DNA from: an uncultured Bacteroidota bacterium
GTDB lineage: Bacteria > Bacteroidota > Bacteroidia > Flavobacteriales > Flavobacteriaceae
Assembly (NCBI GenBank): GCA_902577515.1
Contig: CACGZJ010000010.1
Coordinates: 1-43,026 of the forward strand
Length of the DNA stretch: 43,026 bases
Direction: 5' to 3'
Both the position numbers and the translations under genes were made by a program. Shown here in pieces: positions 1 through 8,549 of the stretch. The notes under the pieces are model-generated. The model did no database searches. It was not told where the DNA came from and saw nothing but the letters and a program-made list of their open reading frames with translations. The first letter of the stretch is position 1; every line of letters starts with the position of its first letter.

Positions 1-361
1 TCTCTGTTTTAGTCTCAAAAATAATTGCTGCTTCTTTCACAATATAACTCTCAACTCTATGTTTAAAGCAAAAATTATCAAAGTCTTTAGCTACTGCAGG
101 GTGAATTATTGAATTTAGAGACTTAAGTTTATCTTTATCGTTAAAAACTATATTAGAAACTAATTTTGAATTAAGTTCATTTTCATTATAAATATCTTCT
201 CCAAATAGTTGTTTTATTGAGTATATTATTTTTTTATCTGAACCTATTAATTCTTTTGCAGATTCATCAGCATTGTAGGTGCTTATACCAATTTTTTTAA
301 AGATTTCTAAAACACTAGATTTACCAGATCCAATTCCTCCGGTTAATCCGATAACTTTCAT
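1..361 (-). CDS. coaE: Dephospho-CoA kinase, C-terminus cut by window edge
   Basis: Dephospho-CoA kinase phosphorylates the ribose 3'-OH of dephospho-CoA with ATP, the last step of CoA synthesis, in the cytosol. About 120 of the usual roughly 200 residues are visible. Translation of the minus strand from an ATG at 361 starts MKVIGLTGGIGSGKS, an intact P-loop, followed by a YNAD motif and an IIHP motif typical of CoaE. The start overlaps the fabI stop by one base (TAATG), which suggests translational coupling. coaBC, two steps earlier in the same pathway, lies upstream in the same gene run. The 3' part lies outside the window. Confidence 0.93.
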   Translation of the reverse strand, partial: MKVIGLTGGIGSGKSSVLEIFKKIGISTYNADESAKELIGSDKKIIYSIKQLFGEDIYNENELNSKLVSNIVFNDKDKLKSLNSIIHPAVAKDFDNFCFKHRVESYIVKEAAIIFETKTE

Positions 362-1173
362 TATGAATTTAATTTATCAATGATTTCTTGACTTACACCA
401 ACACTTGAAAAACCACCATCATTATAAATATTTTGAAGAGTAACCCTTTTTGTGTAATCAGAGAAAAGCGATACGGTTAGATTAGCACAATCTTCAGCGG
501 TAGCATTACCAAGTGGTGAGGCTAAATCAGCATATTTAAGAAAATCATCTAATCCTTTTACTCCCTTTCCAGCAGTGGTTAAAGTTGGTGATTGAGATAT
601 TGTGTTTACTCTAACATTTTTTTCTTTACCAAAGAAATAGCCAAAACTTCTTGCAATTGATTCTAAATATGCCTTATTATCAGCCATATCGTTATAATTT
701 GGAAAAGTCCTTTGTGCAGCTATATATGTTAAAGCAACAATACTACCCCACTCGTTCATTGCATCTAATTTAAGTAGCGATTGCATGAGTTTATGGAAAG
801 ATACTGCAGAGACATCCCAACCTTTAGCTAGCCAATCATAATTTAAATTAGTGTAGTGTTTACCTTTTCTAACATTAACAGACATTCCAATCGAATGAAG
901 TACAAAATCTAATCTTCCGTTAAACTTTTCAGTAGCATGAGAAATTAACTTTTCTAAATCTTCTAAATTGGTTGCATCAGCAGGAATTATTTCAGAATTA
1001 GTTTTTTCAGCTAGTTCATTTATTGTCCCCATCCTTATAGATACAGGTGCATTAGTAAGGATAAATTCACCTCCTTCTTCATATACCCTTTCAGCAGTTT
1101 TCCATGCAATAGAACTATCATCTAGTGCACCAAAAACTATACCTTTTTTACCTTTTAAAATATTATTTACCAT
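361..1173 (-). CDS. fabI: Enoyl-[acyl-carrier-protein] reductase (NADH) FabI
   Basis: FabI reduces trans-2-enoyl-ACP to acyl-ACP, the last step of each type II fatty-acid elongation cycle. The 270-residue protein is a full-length short-chain dehydrogenase of the FabI subfamily. The N-terminal nucleotide-binding region reads GIVFGALDDSSIAW, and the FabI-type catalytic pair is Tyr160 and Lys167 (Y-x6-K, in PNYNDMADNK) with the second conserved tyrosine at 150. The ATG start lies 14 bases after the recN stop. coaE overlaps its stop by one base. CoA and fatty-acid genes therefore sit side by side at the end of this minus-strand run. Confidence 0.96.
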   Translation of the reverse strand: MVNNILKGKKGIVFGALDDSSIAWKTAERVYEEGGEFILTNAPVSIRMGTINELAEKTNSEIIPADATNLEDLEKLISHATEKFNGRLDFVLHSIGMSVNVRKGKHYTNLNYDWLAKGWDVSAVSFHKLMQSLLKLDAMNEWGSIVALTYIAAQRTFPNYNDMADNKAYLESIARSFGYFFGKEKNVRVNTISQSPTLTTAGKGVKGLDDFLKYADLASPLGNATAEDCANLTVSLFSDYTKRVTLQNIYNDGGFSSVGVSQEIIDKLNS

Positions 1174-1187
1174 ATTGTAAATATAGT

Positions 1188-2840
1188 TTAATTCAATAAC
1201 TCATTAGCGAGTTCATTTGCTGATTTGTTTGATTTATCTCCTGATAACATTTCTGCTATTTCTTTTACTCTTTCTTTATCTTCAAGTAATTTTATATCAG
1301 TTATAATTTTATTTTCAACTTCTTTTTTAAATACCTTGTAGTGAAAATCTCCTTTTGATGCAACTTGAGGTGTATGTGTTATAACTATTACTTGCATGTT
1401 TTTTGACATTTGATCCATTAAATCTGCAACTTTTGAGGATACTGATCCTGATATACCAGTATCAATTTCATCAAAAATTATAGTTGATAATCTAATATAG
1501 TTTGATAAAATTGATTTAATTGAAAGCATTATTCTTGACACCTCACCACCAGAGGCTATGTTTCTTAGATCACTATATTTATCACCTTTGTTTGACTTAA
1601 GTAAAAATTTACCTTCACTAAATCCATTTTTTTGAATTGATTCTGTTTTTGACAAATCAATTTTTATTTCTGAATTATTCATTCCTAATTCAGAAAGATT
1701 TTGATTTAATAATTTCTCAAAATCATTCTTAACAGAATATCTTTTTTCATGAATAATATTAGCCCTAGAAACAAGATCCTTTAATAAAATATCTTTTGAA
1801 GATTTTAAATCTTTAATTTCTTGATCAATGTCTTGATGCCCATCGACAACCAATATTAGGTTCTCCTTTATTTTAATTAATTCATCTATTGATGATACTC
1901 TATGTTTATTTTGTAATGTATAGATTTTATCAAGATTTCCTCGTAATTTATTTATATCTTCTTCTGAGTTAGAGAGATCATTAAGTATTGATTGAGAGTC
2001 ATCAATCATATCATTTAGACTTTGAATTATGGAACTAAGGCTATCTGCCAAAGAGTTAATTCGATTAGAAGATCCTGAGACTTTGTTTAGCTTTCTTACA
2101 ATATTTGAGAGTTTTTCTGAGATTCCTATATGCTCTGAATTAAACTCTTCATTTATTAGAGATAAGGCTTCTTTAATATCATCTACGTTATCTGCCTCCT
2201 TAACTTTGTTCTCTATATCTTCTAGGTCAATATTATCAAGATCAATACTATTAAATTCATTTAATAAGTAATTATTATAATCAAGATCTGAGTCAAGAGT
2301 ATCTCTTTGTATTTCTTTTTCTTGAATTTTTTTCTCTAAGGCCATTAAAGACTTAAAATCATTTGAATAAGTATTGAAATTAATTGTGTTATTTGATAAA
2401 GAATCAAGAATTAAAAAAATAAAGTTTGTATCTAGTATATTGAGATTATTAAACTGAGAATGAATATCCAGTAAAGAATTTGTTAAACCTGATAATTGGT
2501 CTAGCCTTACAGGTGTATCATTAACAAATGCTCTTGATTTACCACTTTGATTAACCTCTCTTCTAATTATTGTCTGATTATCAAAATCTAAATCATTATC
2601 TGAAAAAAATACTTCAAGATTTTGACCTTTAAGGTCAAAAGTTGCTTCAACAAAGCACTTTTTATCTTTATTGATAATTTTTGTATTGTCAACTCTGGAG
2701 CCAAGAACAAGTGATAATCCTCCCAATAGAATTGACTTTCCAGCTCCCGTTTCTCCAGTGATTGAAGTCATACCATTTTCAAATGATATTTCGACATTAT
2801 CAATTAGAGCGTAATTACTTATTCTTAATTTTTTTAACAT
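1188..2840 (-). CDS. recN: DNA repair protein RecN
   Basis: RecN is an SMC-like ATPase that acts early in repair of double-strand breaks. At 550 residues it is close to the usual family length. The two halves of an ABC-type ATPase flank a long coiled coil. Walker A is GETGAGKS at residues 29-36, the ABC signature is ASGGEVSR at 429-436, and Walker B ends in DE at 457-458, followed by IDTGISG, the RecN hallmark. The middle (about 150-380) is rich in Asp, Glu, Lys and Leu as expected for a coiled coil. The ATG lies inside the 3' end of coaBC (26-base overlap), so it is probably translationally coupled. Confidence 0.96.
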   Translation of the reverse strand: MLKKLRISNYALIDNVEISFENGMTSITGETGAGKSILLGGLSLVLGSRVDNTKIINKDKKCFVEATFDLKGQNLEVFFSDNDLDFDNQTIIRREVNQSGKSRAFVNDTPVRLDQLSGLTNSLLDIHSQFNNLNILDTNFIFLILDSLSNNTINFNTYSNDFKSLMALEKKIQEKEIQRDTLDSDLDYNNYLLNEFNSIDLDNIDLEDIENKVKEADNVDDIKEALSLINEEFNSEHIGISEKLSNIVRKLNKVSGSSNRINSLADSLSSIIQSLNDMIDDSQSILNDLSNSEEDINKLRGNLDKIYTLQNKHRVSSIDELIKIKENLILVVDGHQDIDQEIKDLKSSKDILLKDLVSRANIIHEKRYSVKNDFEKLLNQNLSELGMNNSEIKIDLSKTESIQKNGFSEGKFLLKSNKGDKYSDLRNIASGGEVSRIMLSIKSILSNYIRLSTIIFDEIDTGISGSVSSKVADLMDQMSKNMQVIVITHTPQVASKGDFHYKVFKKEVENKIITDIKLLEDKERVKEIAEMLSGDKSNKSANELANELLN

Positions 2841-4035
2841 TCTTGTAAATAGTTTCCATTATATCTATTGAAAGATCTTTTTTATGTTTCCTTTCAAATG
2901 GAGTAATTTCCATATCTGAATTTATAAAATCAATTTGATTAAAGTCGTTTGAAATTGGATTAAAATCTCCAATTTTATTAACTATTATTGCATCAAGATT
3001 TTTAGACTTCAATTTTACCTTTGCATTATCAATGTGATCATCAGTCTCTAGAGCAAATCCAACTAGATATTGATCCTTTTTAATTTTACCTAATTCCTTA
3101 ATTATATCCTTGGTAGGTTTAAGTTTAATAGAATCTATACCCATAACTTTTTTAATTTTAGAGTCTTTAAATTCAGCTGGTTTAAAATCAGAAACAGCTG
3201 CAGAGCAAATTACAACGTCAGATGATTTAAAATGAGTCATAGTTTCTTCAAACATCTGATCAGAATCTAGAACCCTAAATGTATCTATATTTAACAAGTC
3301 CATTGATAAATTTGTTGGACCTAAAATAAGTTTCACATTTGCTCCAAGAGAAATAGCTGCTTTGGCTAAGTGATATCCCATTTTTCCAGATGAACTATTT
3401 CCAATAAATCTGACTGGATCAATTTTTTCATGAGTTGGACCAGCAGTTATTAAAAAATTAAGATTATTAAGTGGAAGAGTTTCTTTAAGCTTAATTTCAA
3501 TGTATTCAATTATCTCTTCTGGCTCCAACATTCTGCCCTCACCTTCTAAACCGCTTGCAAGAGACCCTTCACCAACAGGAAGCACATTAGTCTTATTCTT
3601 AACTAGTTTCTGAATATTTTCTTGATTAAGAGAATTTCTATACATTTCAAGGTCCATTGCTGGAGCAATAAATACGGGACAACTACTTGATAAATAACAT
3701 GCTAAAAGAATATTATCACATTTAGCATTTGCCATTGAAGATATAGAGTTTGATGTTGCGGGAGCAATTATAAAGATATCAGCCCATTCGGAAAGCTCCA
3801 CATGATTATTCCAAGTAGGGTTTCCGTTTTTCTCAGTAGAAAATTCTGAGTAAACATCATTTTTTGAAACAGTTGAAAGAGTTAGAGGAGTGACAAATTC
3901 TTTAGAGGAGGGAGTCATAACAACTTTAACATTACAATTTAGCTTAATAAGTTGCCTTATAAGTAAAGGTGTCTTATAGGCAGCTATTCCACCTGTTACT
4001 CCTACTATTACATTCTTTTGAGCTAAAACACTCAT
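2815..4035 (-). CDS. coaBC: Bifunctional phosphopantothenoylcysteine decarboxylase / phosphopantothenate-cysteine ligase
   Basis: CoaBC joins cysteine to 4'-phosphopantothenate (CoaB, C-terminal half) and decarboxylates the product to 4'-phosphopantetheine (CoaC, FMN flavoprotein, N-terminal half). In the 406-residue protein the CoaC half shows GGIAAYK (15-21), the active-site His78 in NHVELSEWAD, APATSNS (91-97) and PAMDLEMY (125-132). The CoaB half begins near residue 195 with ITAGPTHEKIDPVRF and a glycine/serine-rich nucleotide loop (212-220). One oddity is that the position matching the catalytic Cys of E. coli CoaC (ACG...GRM) is Ser161 here (ASGLEGEGRM). From memory this may be usual in Bacteroidota. 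It lies 11 bases after the rpoZ-like gene. Confidence 0.96.
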   Translation of the reverse strand: MSVLAQKNVIVGVTGGIAAYKTPLLIRQLIKLNCNVKVVMTPSSKEFVTPLTLSTVSKNDVYSEFSTEKNGNPTWNNHVELSEWADIFIIAPATSNSISSMANAKCDNILLACYLSSSCPVFIAPAMDLEMYRNSLNQENIQKLVKNKTNVLPVGEGSLASGLEGEGRMLEPEEIIEYIEIKLKETLPLNNLNFLITAGPTHEKIDPVRFIGNSSSGKMGYHLAKAAISLGANVKLILGPTNLSMDLLNIDTFRVLDSDQMFEETMTHFKSSDVVICSAAVSDFKPAEFKDSKIKKVMGIDSIKLKPTKDIIKELGKIKKDQYLVGFALETDDHIDNAKVKLKSKNLDAIIVNKIGDFNPISNDFNQIDFINSDMEITPFERKHKKDLSIDIMETIYKNVKKIKNK

Positions 4036-4046
4036 TTTATTGAAGT

Positions 4047-4379
4047 TTATTGCTCTTTATCTGACTCAGTATCTCTGTAATATATTTTATCATTTAGCCA
4101 TTCTTCTACTGCAATAGCATATGGCTTAGGGAGTCTCTCATAGAATCTTGAAACTTCAATTTGTTCTTTATTTTCAAAGATTTCTTCTAGACTGTCATTA
4201 TGAGTAGCAAATTCATCTAATTTGTCATGAAGTTCTTTTTTAATCTCTGAATTAATCTGCGATGATCTTTTAGCAATTATTGATATAGCTTCATATATAT
4301 TATTTGTTTGATTCTCAATTTCAATTTTATTGTAAGTTTTTGTTGAACTCGCTGCTTTAGTATTTCTGTATTTATTCAT
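4047..4379 (-). CDS. rpoZ: RNA polymerase omega subunit-like protein (Bacteroidota type)
   Basis: This 110-residue protein matches my memory of the flavobacterial omega-subunit family found between bamD and coaBC. The recognisable core is NIYEAISIIAKRSSQI followed by DSLEEIFENKEQIE and RFYERLPKPYAIA, ending in a short acidic tail. Omega would help assemble and stabilise RNA polymerase. I place the start at the ATG at 4379 (MNKYRNTKAAS). An upstream TTG at 4406 would add nine residues and overlap bamD, with no family support. The gap to the bamD stop is seven bases. Family sequences diverge strongly from proteobacterial RpoZ, so the assignment rests on context and on remembered flavobacterial homologues. 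Confidence 0.82.
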   Translation of the reverse strand: MNKYRNTKAASSTKTYNKIEIENQTNNIYEAISIIAKRSSQINSEIKKELHDKLDEFATHNDSLEEIFENKEQIEVSRFYERLPKPYAIAVEEWLNDKIYYRDTESDKEQ

Positions 4380-4386
4380 TGTGTTT

Positions 4387-5169
4387 TTATAAAAGTTGTT
4401 TTGCAATATTAATTTTTTCTGATAGATCTTCGATAAAGATTGTATTTGGATAATATCTTAGAAAATTATTAAGCGATCTTTCAAGTTCAGTTACTCTCTC
4501 ATTAATCCTAGCCTCAATGCTGTTAACTGCAATTTCATATTGAGATAACCACTTGAAGTATAATGCTTCCTCTCGAAATATCGAACCAGGGTTATCTGCT
4601 ATAAAATTATCAAAAGATTTAATTGCTGAGTTATAATCTCTTATTGTATGGTATTGCTTTGAAATTTCAAAGTCTTTTCTTTCAAGCTTGTTTTGAAGTT
4701 GACTCATAAGTTCAATAGCTTCAGATAAATATTCGCTGTTTGGAAATCGATTAATAAAAACCTGGAATTTATCAATCGCAGTTACTGTATCATCTTGATC
4801 AAGTGTATATAGAGGTGAAAGCATAAAGTAAGATTTAGCCTCCATCAAATAAGCCTCTTGAATTCTCTGACTATTTGGATAGGATTTTATAAAGTTTGAA
4901 AATTGAATGGCTGCTGAGTAATAAATTTTTGTCTCATAATATGAGTTTGCAAAAAAATACTGCAAGCGCTCACCTTGAGGTTTCCCCCTGTAACTTGGTA
5001 GAATTTGTTCGATTAAAGAATTAGCTCTTCTAAATTCTTTATTGTTATAATAAGATTCAGCAGCGGTATATTTATCTACTTCATTCTCAGTACTATTTAA
5101 TAATTTTTGATAATCATTACAGGATAGCAACAAAGATGAAATAAATGTCAATAATAATATTCTAAACAT
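4387..5169 (-). CDS. bamD: Outer-membrane assembly lipoprotein BamD
   Basis: BamD is the essential lipoprotein of the BAM complex that inserts beta-barrel proteins in the outer membrane. The 260-residue protein begins at the ATG at 5169 with MFRILLLTFISSLLLSC, a lipoprotein signal whose lipobox ends at Cys17. A TTG four codons upstream is less likely. The rest is a string of TPR-like helices: GERLQYFFANSYYETK, YYSAAIQFSNFIKSYPNS, TVTAIDKFQVFINRFPNS and DYNSAIKSFDNFIADNPGS each show the helix-turn-helix pattern of BamD/YfiO. It sits between ligA and the omega-like gene, the usual place in flavobacteria. Confidence 0.92.
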   Translation of the reverse strand: MFRILLLTFISSLLLSCNDYQKLLNSTENEVDKYTAAESYYNNKEFRRANSLIEQILPSYRGKPQGERLQYFFANSYYETKIYYSAAIQFSNFIKSYPNSQRIQEAYLMEAKSYFMLSPLYTLDQDDTVTAIDKFQVFINRFPNSEYLSEAIELMSQLQNKLERKDFEISKQYHTIRDYNSAIKSFDNFIADNPGSIFREEALYFKWLSQYEIAVNSIEARINERVTELERSLNNFLRYYPNTIFIEDLSEKINIAKQLL

Positions 5170-5194
5170 AATATTTGGCAAATTTAATATAAGT

Positions 5195-7192
5195 TTATGA
5201 AATAAGATCTATTAAATTAACTTCATTAATAATAGATACGCCATGTTCATTAGCAGTATTTAATTTTGATGGTCCAATATTTTTACCTGCAACTAGATAA
5301 TTGGTTTTCTTACTAACAGATGAACTAACTTTTCCACCATTTAATTCTATTATATTCTTAATCTCATCTCTACTATGAAACTCAAAGACACCAGAGATAA
5401 CAAATATTTTACCATTCAATTTAGTTGATTGAATTTCATTATCTTTTTGATAGAAATTTAAACCATAAGATTTAAGCTTATTTATTATTTGGATATTATT
5501 AATATCACTAAAAAAATCAACTATACTTTTAGCTGTTTTATCTCCAATTTCATCAATAGATGATAAAGATTCAATATCCATATGAGCTAATTTATCTATT
5601 GAATCAACATGTTTAATTATTTTTTTTGATGCAGACTCACCCACATATCTAATACCTATACCGAATAAAACTTTTTGGAATGAATTTAATTTTGATTCTT
5701 CAATCCCTTTATTAAGATTCTCTGCTGATTTTTCTCCATAACCTTCAATTTTAGAAATTTCATCATAATTTAGATTATATATATCGGCTATATCTCTTAA
5801 AAATCCTAAATCATAAAAAAGTCTTATTGTTTCATCTCCCAGTCCATCAATATTCATTGCTTTTCTTGATACAAAATGTTGAATTCTACCAATAGCTTGA
5901 GGTCTACAATCTATATAATTTGTACAAAAATAATTAGCTTCAGATTCTAGTTTTTTTAGCTTGCTATTACACTCAGGACAAATTTCTGGAAAGATTATTT
6001 CATCCTCTGAACTACCCCTTCTTTCCTCATCAATACCAGTAATTTTAGGAATTATCTCTCCACCTTTTTCAACAAACACAAAGTCGTTAACCCTTAATTT
6101 TAATTTAAGCATTTGATCATAACTATGAAGAGAGGCTCTCTTAACAGTTGAACCAGAGATTAAAACTGGCTCGAGATTAGCAACTGGCGTAACAGCACCA
6201 GTCCTCCCAACATTAAATGAAATTGATTTTAATCTAGTAGCAAGATTTTCAGCCTTATACTTATAAGATATTGCCCATCTTGGGAATTTTGAAGTGAACC
6301 CCAGTTGGTTTTGATAATCTATCTTATTTATTTTAATAACTACTCCATCAATCTCAAATGGTAAATTGTTTCTATTTATTTCCCAATATTTAATATATTC
6401 AATTACTCCTTGAATACTATTAACTACTCTTTCATAATTCGGCACATTAAATCCCATTTCTCTTGCAACATTTAACAATTCAGAGTGATTTTCAATAGCT
6501 ATATCATCAGAAACAATAGAGTATAAAAAACATTCCAAAGGTCTTCTTGCAACTTCATTGGAATCGAGCATTTTAATACTTCCAGATGCAGTATTTCTTG
6601 GATTCATGAATGGTTGTTCACCATTATCTTTTCTTTTTTTATTAAGCTGAGCAAAAGAGTCTAATGGAATAATTATTTCACCTCTAATCTCAAATTTATT
6701 TTTCTTAAAACTTTCTTTTAATTTGATAGGTATTGACGAAATTGTCTTTAAATTTTTTGTAATATTATCTCCATTTGATCCATCACCTCTTGTCAATCCT
6801 CTTACAAGTTTACCTTCATCATACAATAAGTTAACAGATGCACCATCGTATTTAAGCTCACAACAAAATTCAAAGTCTGTTATACCAATGTTTTTAACCA
6901 CCCTATTATACCATGCTTCAAGTTCGTCTGAAGAATAAGTATTATCTAGTGAATACATTGGATAAATATGAGATTCTGAATCAAATTTTTCAGTTAGGCC
7001 ACCACCAACTCTATTTGTTGGAGAATTTTCATCCTTAAATTGTGGATAATCATTTTCAAGTCTTGCTAATTCAACTAAAAGTTCATCATATTCAATATCT
7101 GATATAATATTTTTATCGAGATCATAATAATAATAATTATGTTGGTTAATTAGATCTCTTAATTCCTTTATTTTATGTTTAATCTTATCCAT
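5195..7192 (-). CDS. ligA: NAD-dependent DNA ligase LigA
   Basis: LigA seals nicks in replication and repair using NAD. All expected domains are present in 665 residues. The NAD-binding Ia domain contains DIEYDELLVEL. The adenylation domain has Lys114 in ELKYDG and a downstream VIKIN. An OB fold follows. A four-cysteine zinc finger (CPEC about 410, then CTNYIDC) comes next, then helix-hairpin-helix repeats (MNIDGLGDETI, IEGYGEKSAENL, IDEIGDKTAKSI) and a C-terminal BRCT domain (LNGKIFVISGVFEFHSRDEI). The ATG at 7192 directly abuts the prmC stop with no gap, so the two are probably coupled. Confidence 0.98.
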   Translation of the reverse strand: MDKIKHKIKELRDLINQHNYYYYDLDKNIISDIEYDELLVELARLENDYPQFKDENSPTNRVGGGLTEKFDSESHIYPMYSLDNTYSSDELEAWYNRVVKNIGITDFEFCCELKYDGASVNLLYDEGKLVRGLTRGDGSNGDNITKNLKTISSIPIKLKESFKKNKFEIRGEIIIPLDSFAQLNKKRKDNGEQPFMNPRNTASGSIKMLDSNEVARRPLECFLYSIVSDDIAIENHSELLNVAREMGFNVPNYERVVNSIQGVIEYIKYWEINRNNLPFEIDGVVIKINKIDYQNQLGFTSKFPRWAISYKYKAENLATRLKSISFNVGRTGAVTPVANLEPVLISGSTVKRASLHSYDQMLKLKLRVNDFVFVEKGGEIIPKITGIDEERRGSSEDEIIFPEICPECNSKLKKLESEANYFCTNYIDCRPQAIGRIQHFVSRKAMNIDGLGDETIRLFYDLGFLRDIADIYNLNYDEISKIEGYGEKSAENLNKGIEESKLNSFQKVLFGIGIRYVGESASKKIIKHVDSIDKLAHMDIESLSSIDEIGDKTAKSIVDFFSDINNIQIINKLKSYGLNFYQKDNEIQSTKLNGKIFVISGVFEFHSRDEIKNIIELNGGKVSSSVSKKTNYLVAGKNIGPSKLNTANEHGVSIINEVNLIDLIS

Positions 7193-8026
7193 TTAAAATG
7201 ATAGCTTAACAAGTCTTTTTTTTCCTCTAAAATCCTCTCTAAAGTTAACATCATTTGGATTAAATTCGGTTAATAAACCATTAAATTCTTCAATAAAATC
7301 GGGATTTATTTCAAGGTATATCTGACCTCCTCTATTTAAGTTTTTATTTGCAAAAAGAAGTATTTGTTTATAGAAATAAAGTGGATTGTCTATTGGGGCA
7401 AAAAGAGCAATATGAGGTTCAAAATTTACATTTTCATCTATTTCATCTTTTTTTAAATAATCAAGATAAGGAGGGTTTGATATAATAATATCAAAGAATT
7501 CATTGTTAGTAAATTTAGTTTTTAGATCATACTCTATTATTTTTACATTTGACTCAAGGATATCTTTATTTATATTACATACACGGAGAGCTTCTTTTGA
7601 TATATCTGCTAATGTTACATCAAGATTTATTGTTTTAGAAATTGATATCCCGATACATCCTGACCCCGCTCCTAAATCAATTAATTTTTTTTTATCACCA
7701 GTATTATTATCATCAATTACCCATTGGACTAACTCTTCTGTCTCTGGTCTTGGTATTAGCACATTTTCATCTACATAAAAATGATAACCAAAAAAAAATT
7801 TCTTATTTATAATATAATCTAAAGGATAATTTCTAAGAATATTTTTAAGACTTGCTTTTAAAAGCATCTCATTTTTTGGTTGTATAATAAAATTTGGGTC
7901 TAGGGCTATTTTTAAAGGGTCAATGTTACATTGCTCTTTAAGTAGTATTTTAAAAATATAATCAGATTCTTTATTTGTTTTTTTTAATTCAGATCTATAA
8001 AAATCTCGAAATTCAATTATATTCAT
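7193..8026 (-). CDS. prmC: Release factor glutamine methyltransferase PrmC/HemK
   Basis: PrmC methylates the glutamine of the GGQ motif in peptide-chain release factors RF1 and RF2 using S-adenosylmethionine. The 277-residue protein has the helical N-terminal domain that recognises the factor, VLIPRPETEELV before the catalytic domain, the SAM loop DLGAGSGCIGI from residue 117, and NPPY at 184-187, which binds the glutamine amide. The start ATG overlaps the end of the upstream GNAT gene by four bases (ATGA). Confidence 0.96.
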   Translation of the reverse strand: MNIIEFRDFYRSELKKTNKESDYIFKILLKEQCNIDPLKIALDPNFIIQPKNEMLLKASLKNILRNYPLDYIINKKFFFGYHFYVDENVLIPRPETEELVQWVIDDNNTGDKKKLIDLGAGSGCIGISISKTINLDVTLADISKEALRVCNINKDILESNVKIIEYDLKTKFTNNEFFDIIISNPPYLDYLKKDEIDENVNFEPHIALFAPIDNPLYFYKQILLFANKNLNRGGQIYLEINPDFIEEFNGLLTEFNPNDVNFREDFRGKKRLVKLSF

Positions 8027-8502
8027 TTTAAATCTTTAAGCATCCAAATAGGACAAGCAGTGTGACCAGTATTACCCATAGGTTTATCAATATATTCAAA
8101 TCCTTTTTTTAAATATAATTTTTGGGCACTAATCATGTTAGGCATTGTTTCGATATAACATTTTCTAAAATTTGATTTTACAGCAAAAGTTAAACATTTA
8201 TCTATCATTATATCGCCAAGACCTTTTCGTCGAATAGACTTATGAAAATACATTTTTTGAAGTTCACATATATCACTATTACTTTTTCTAAGTTCGCTTA
8301 TCCCAGCTCCACCTAGGATTTGATTTTCGTGCTCAATTATATAATATATAGATCTTGGATTTTGATAGGCTTCAAACATTTTATCAAGTTCAGGATCTTC
8401 ATATGCAGAACCTTTTTTTGGTATTTTCATTTCAATAAGAACTTCCCTTAAAATTCTCGAAATACTTTCATTATCACTTTCATTGATAGATCTTATAAGC
8501 AT
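8023..8502 (-). CDS. GNAT family N-acetyltransferase
   Basis: This is a 159-residue Gcn5-related acetyltransferase; the substrate cannot be read from sequence. The core shows strand beta4 LQKMYFHKSIRRKGLG with an acetyl-CoA-binding R-R-K-G-L-G loop (the usual R/Q-x-x-G-x-G/A), followed by the conserved helix and IETMPNMISAQKLYLKKGFE, the end of the fold. It is the first gene of the long minus-strand run and overlaps prmC by four bases. The position next to prmC and opposite ribD is one I remember from flavobacteria, but a role in translation is only a guess. Confidence 0.85.
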   Translation of the reverse strand: MLIRSINESDNESISRILREVLIEMKIPKKGSAYEDPELDKMFEAYQNPRSIYYIIEHENQILGGAGISELRKSNSDICELQKMYFHKSIRRKGLGDIMIDKCLTFAVKSNFRKCYIETMPNMISAQKLYLKKGFEYIDKPMGNTGHTACPIWMLKDLK

Positions 8503-8511
8503 AATGACCTT

Positions 8512-8540
8512 TTTGACTTAAATTTACAATTCTAATTTTT
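8512..8540 (+). promoter_or_regulatory. Possible ribD promoter, Bacteroidota type
   Basis: TTTG at 8512-8515, a 17-base spacer, and TAATTTTT at 8533-8540 (consensus TAnnTTTG with the last G replaced). It lies in the 47-base divergent gap between the GNAT gene and ribD. Transcription would start only a few bases before the ATG at 8550, so the mRNA would be nearly leaderless. The same TTTG-N17-TAATTTTT arrangement is seen before fumC. Confidence 0.35.
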
Positions 8541-8549
8541 AAATAAATC

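Noticed and set aside
4380-4406. TTG start giving a 119-residue rpoZ-like protein
   Set aside because: It overlaps bamD, and the ATG at 4379 gives the length and N-terminus remembered for the family.
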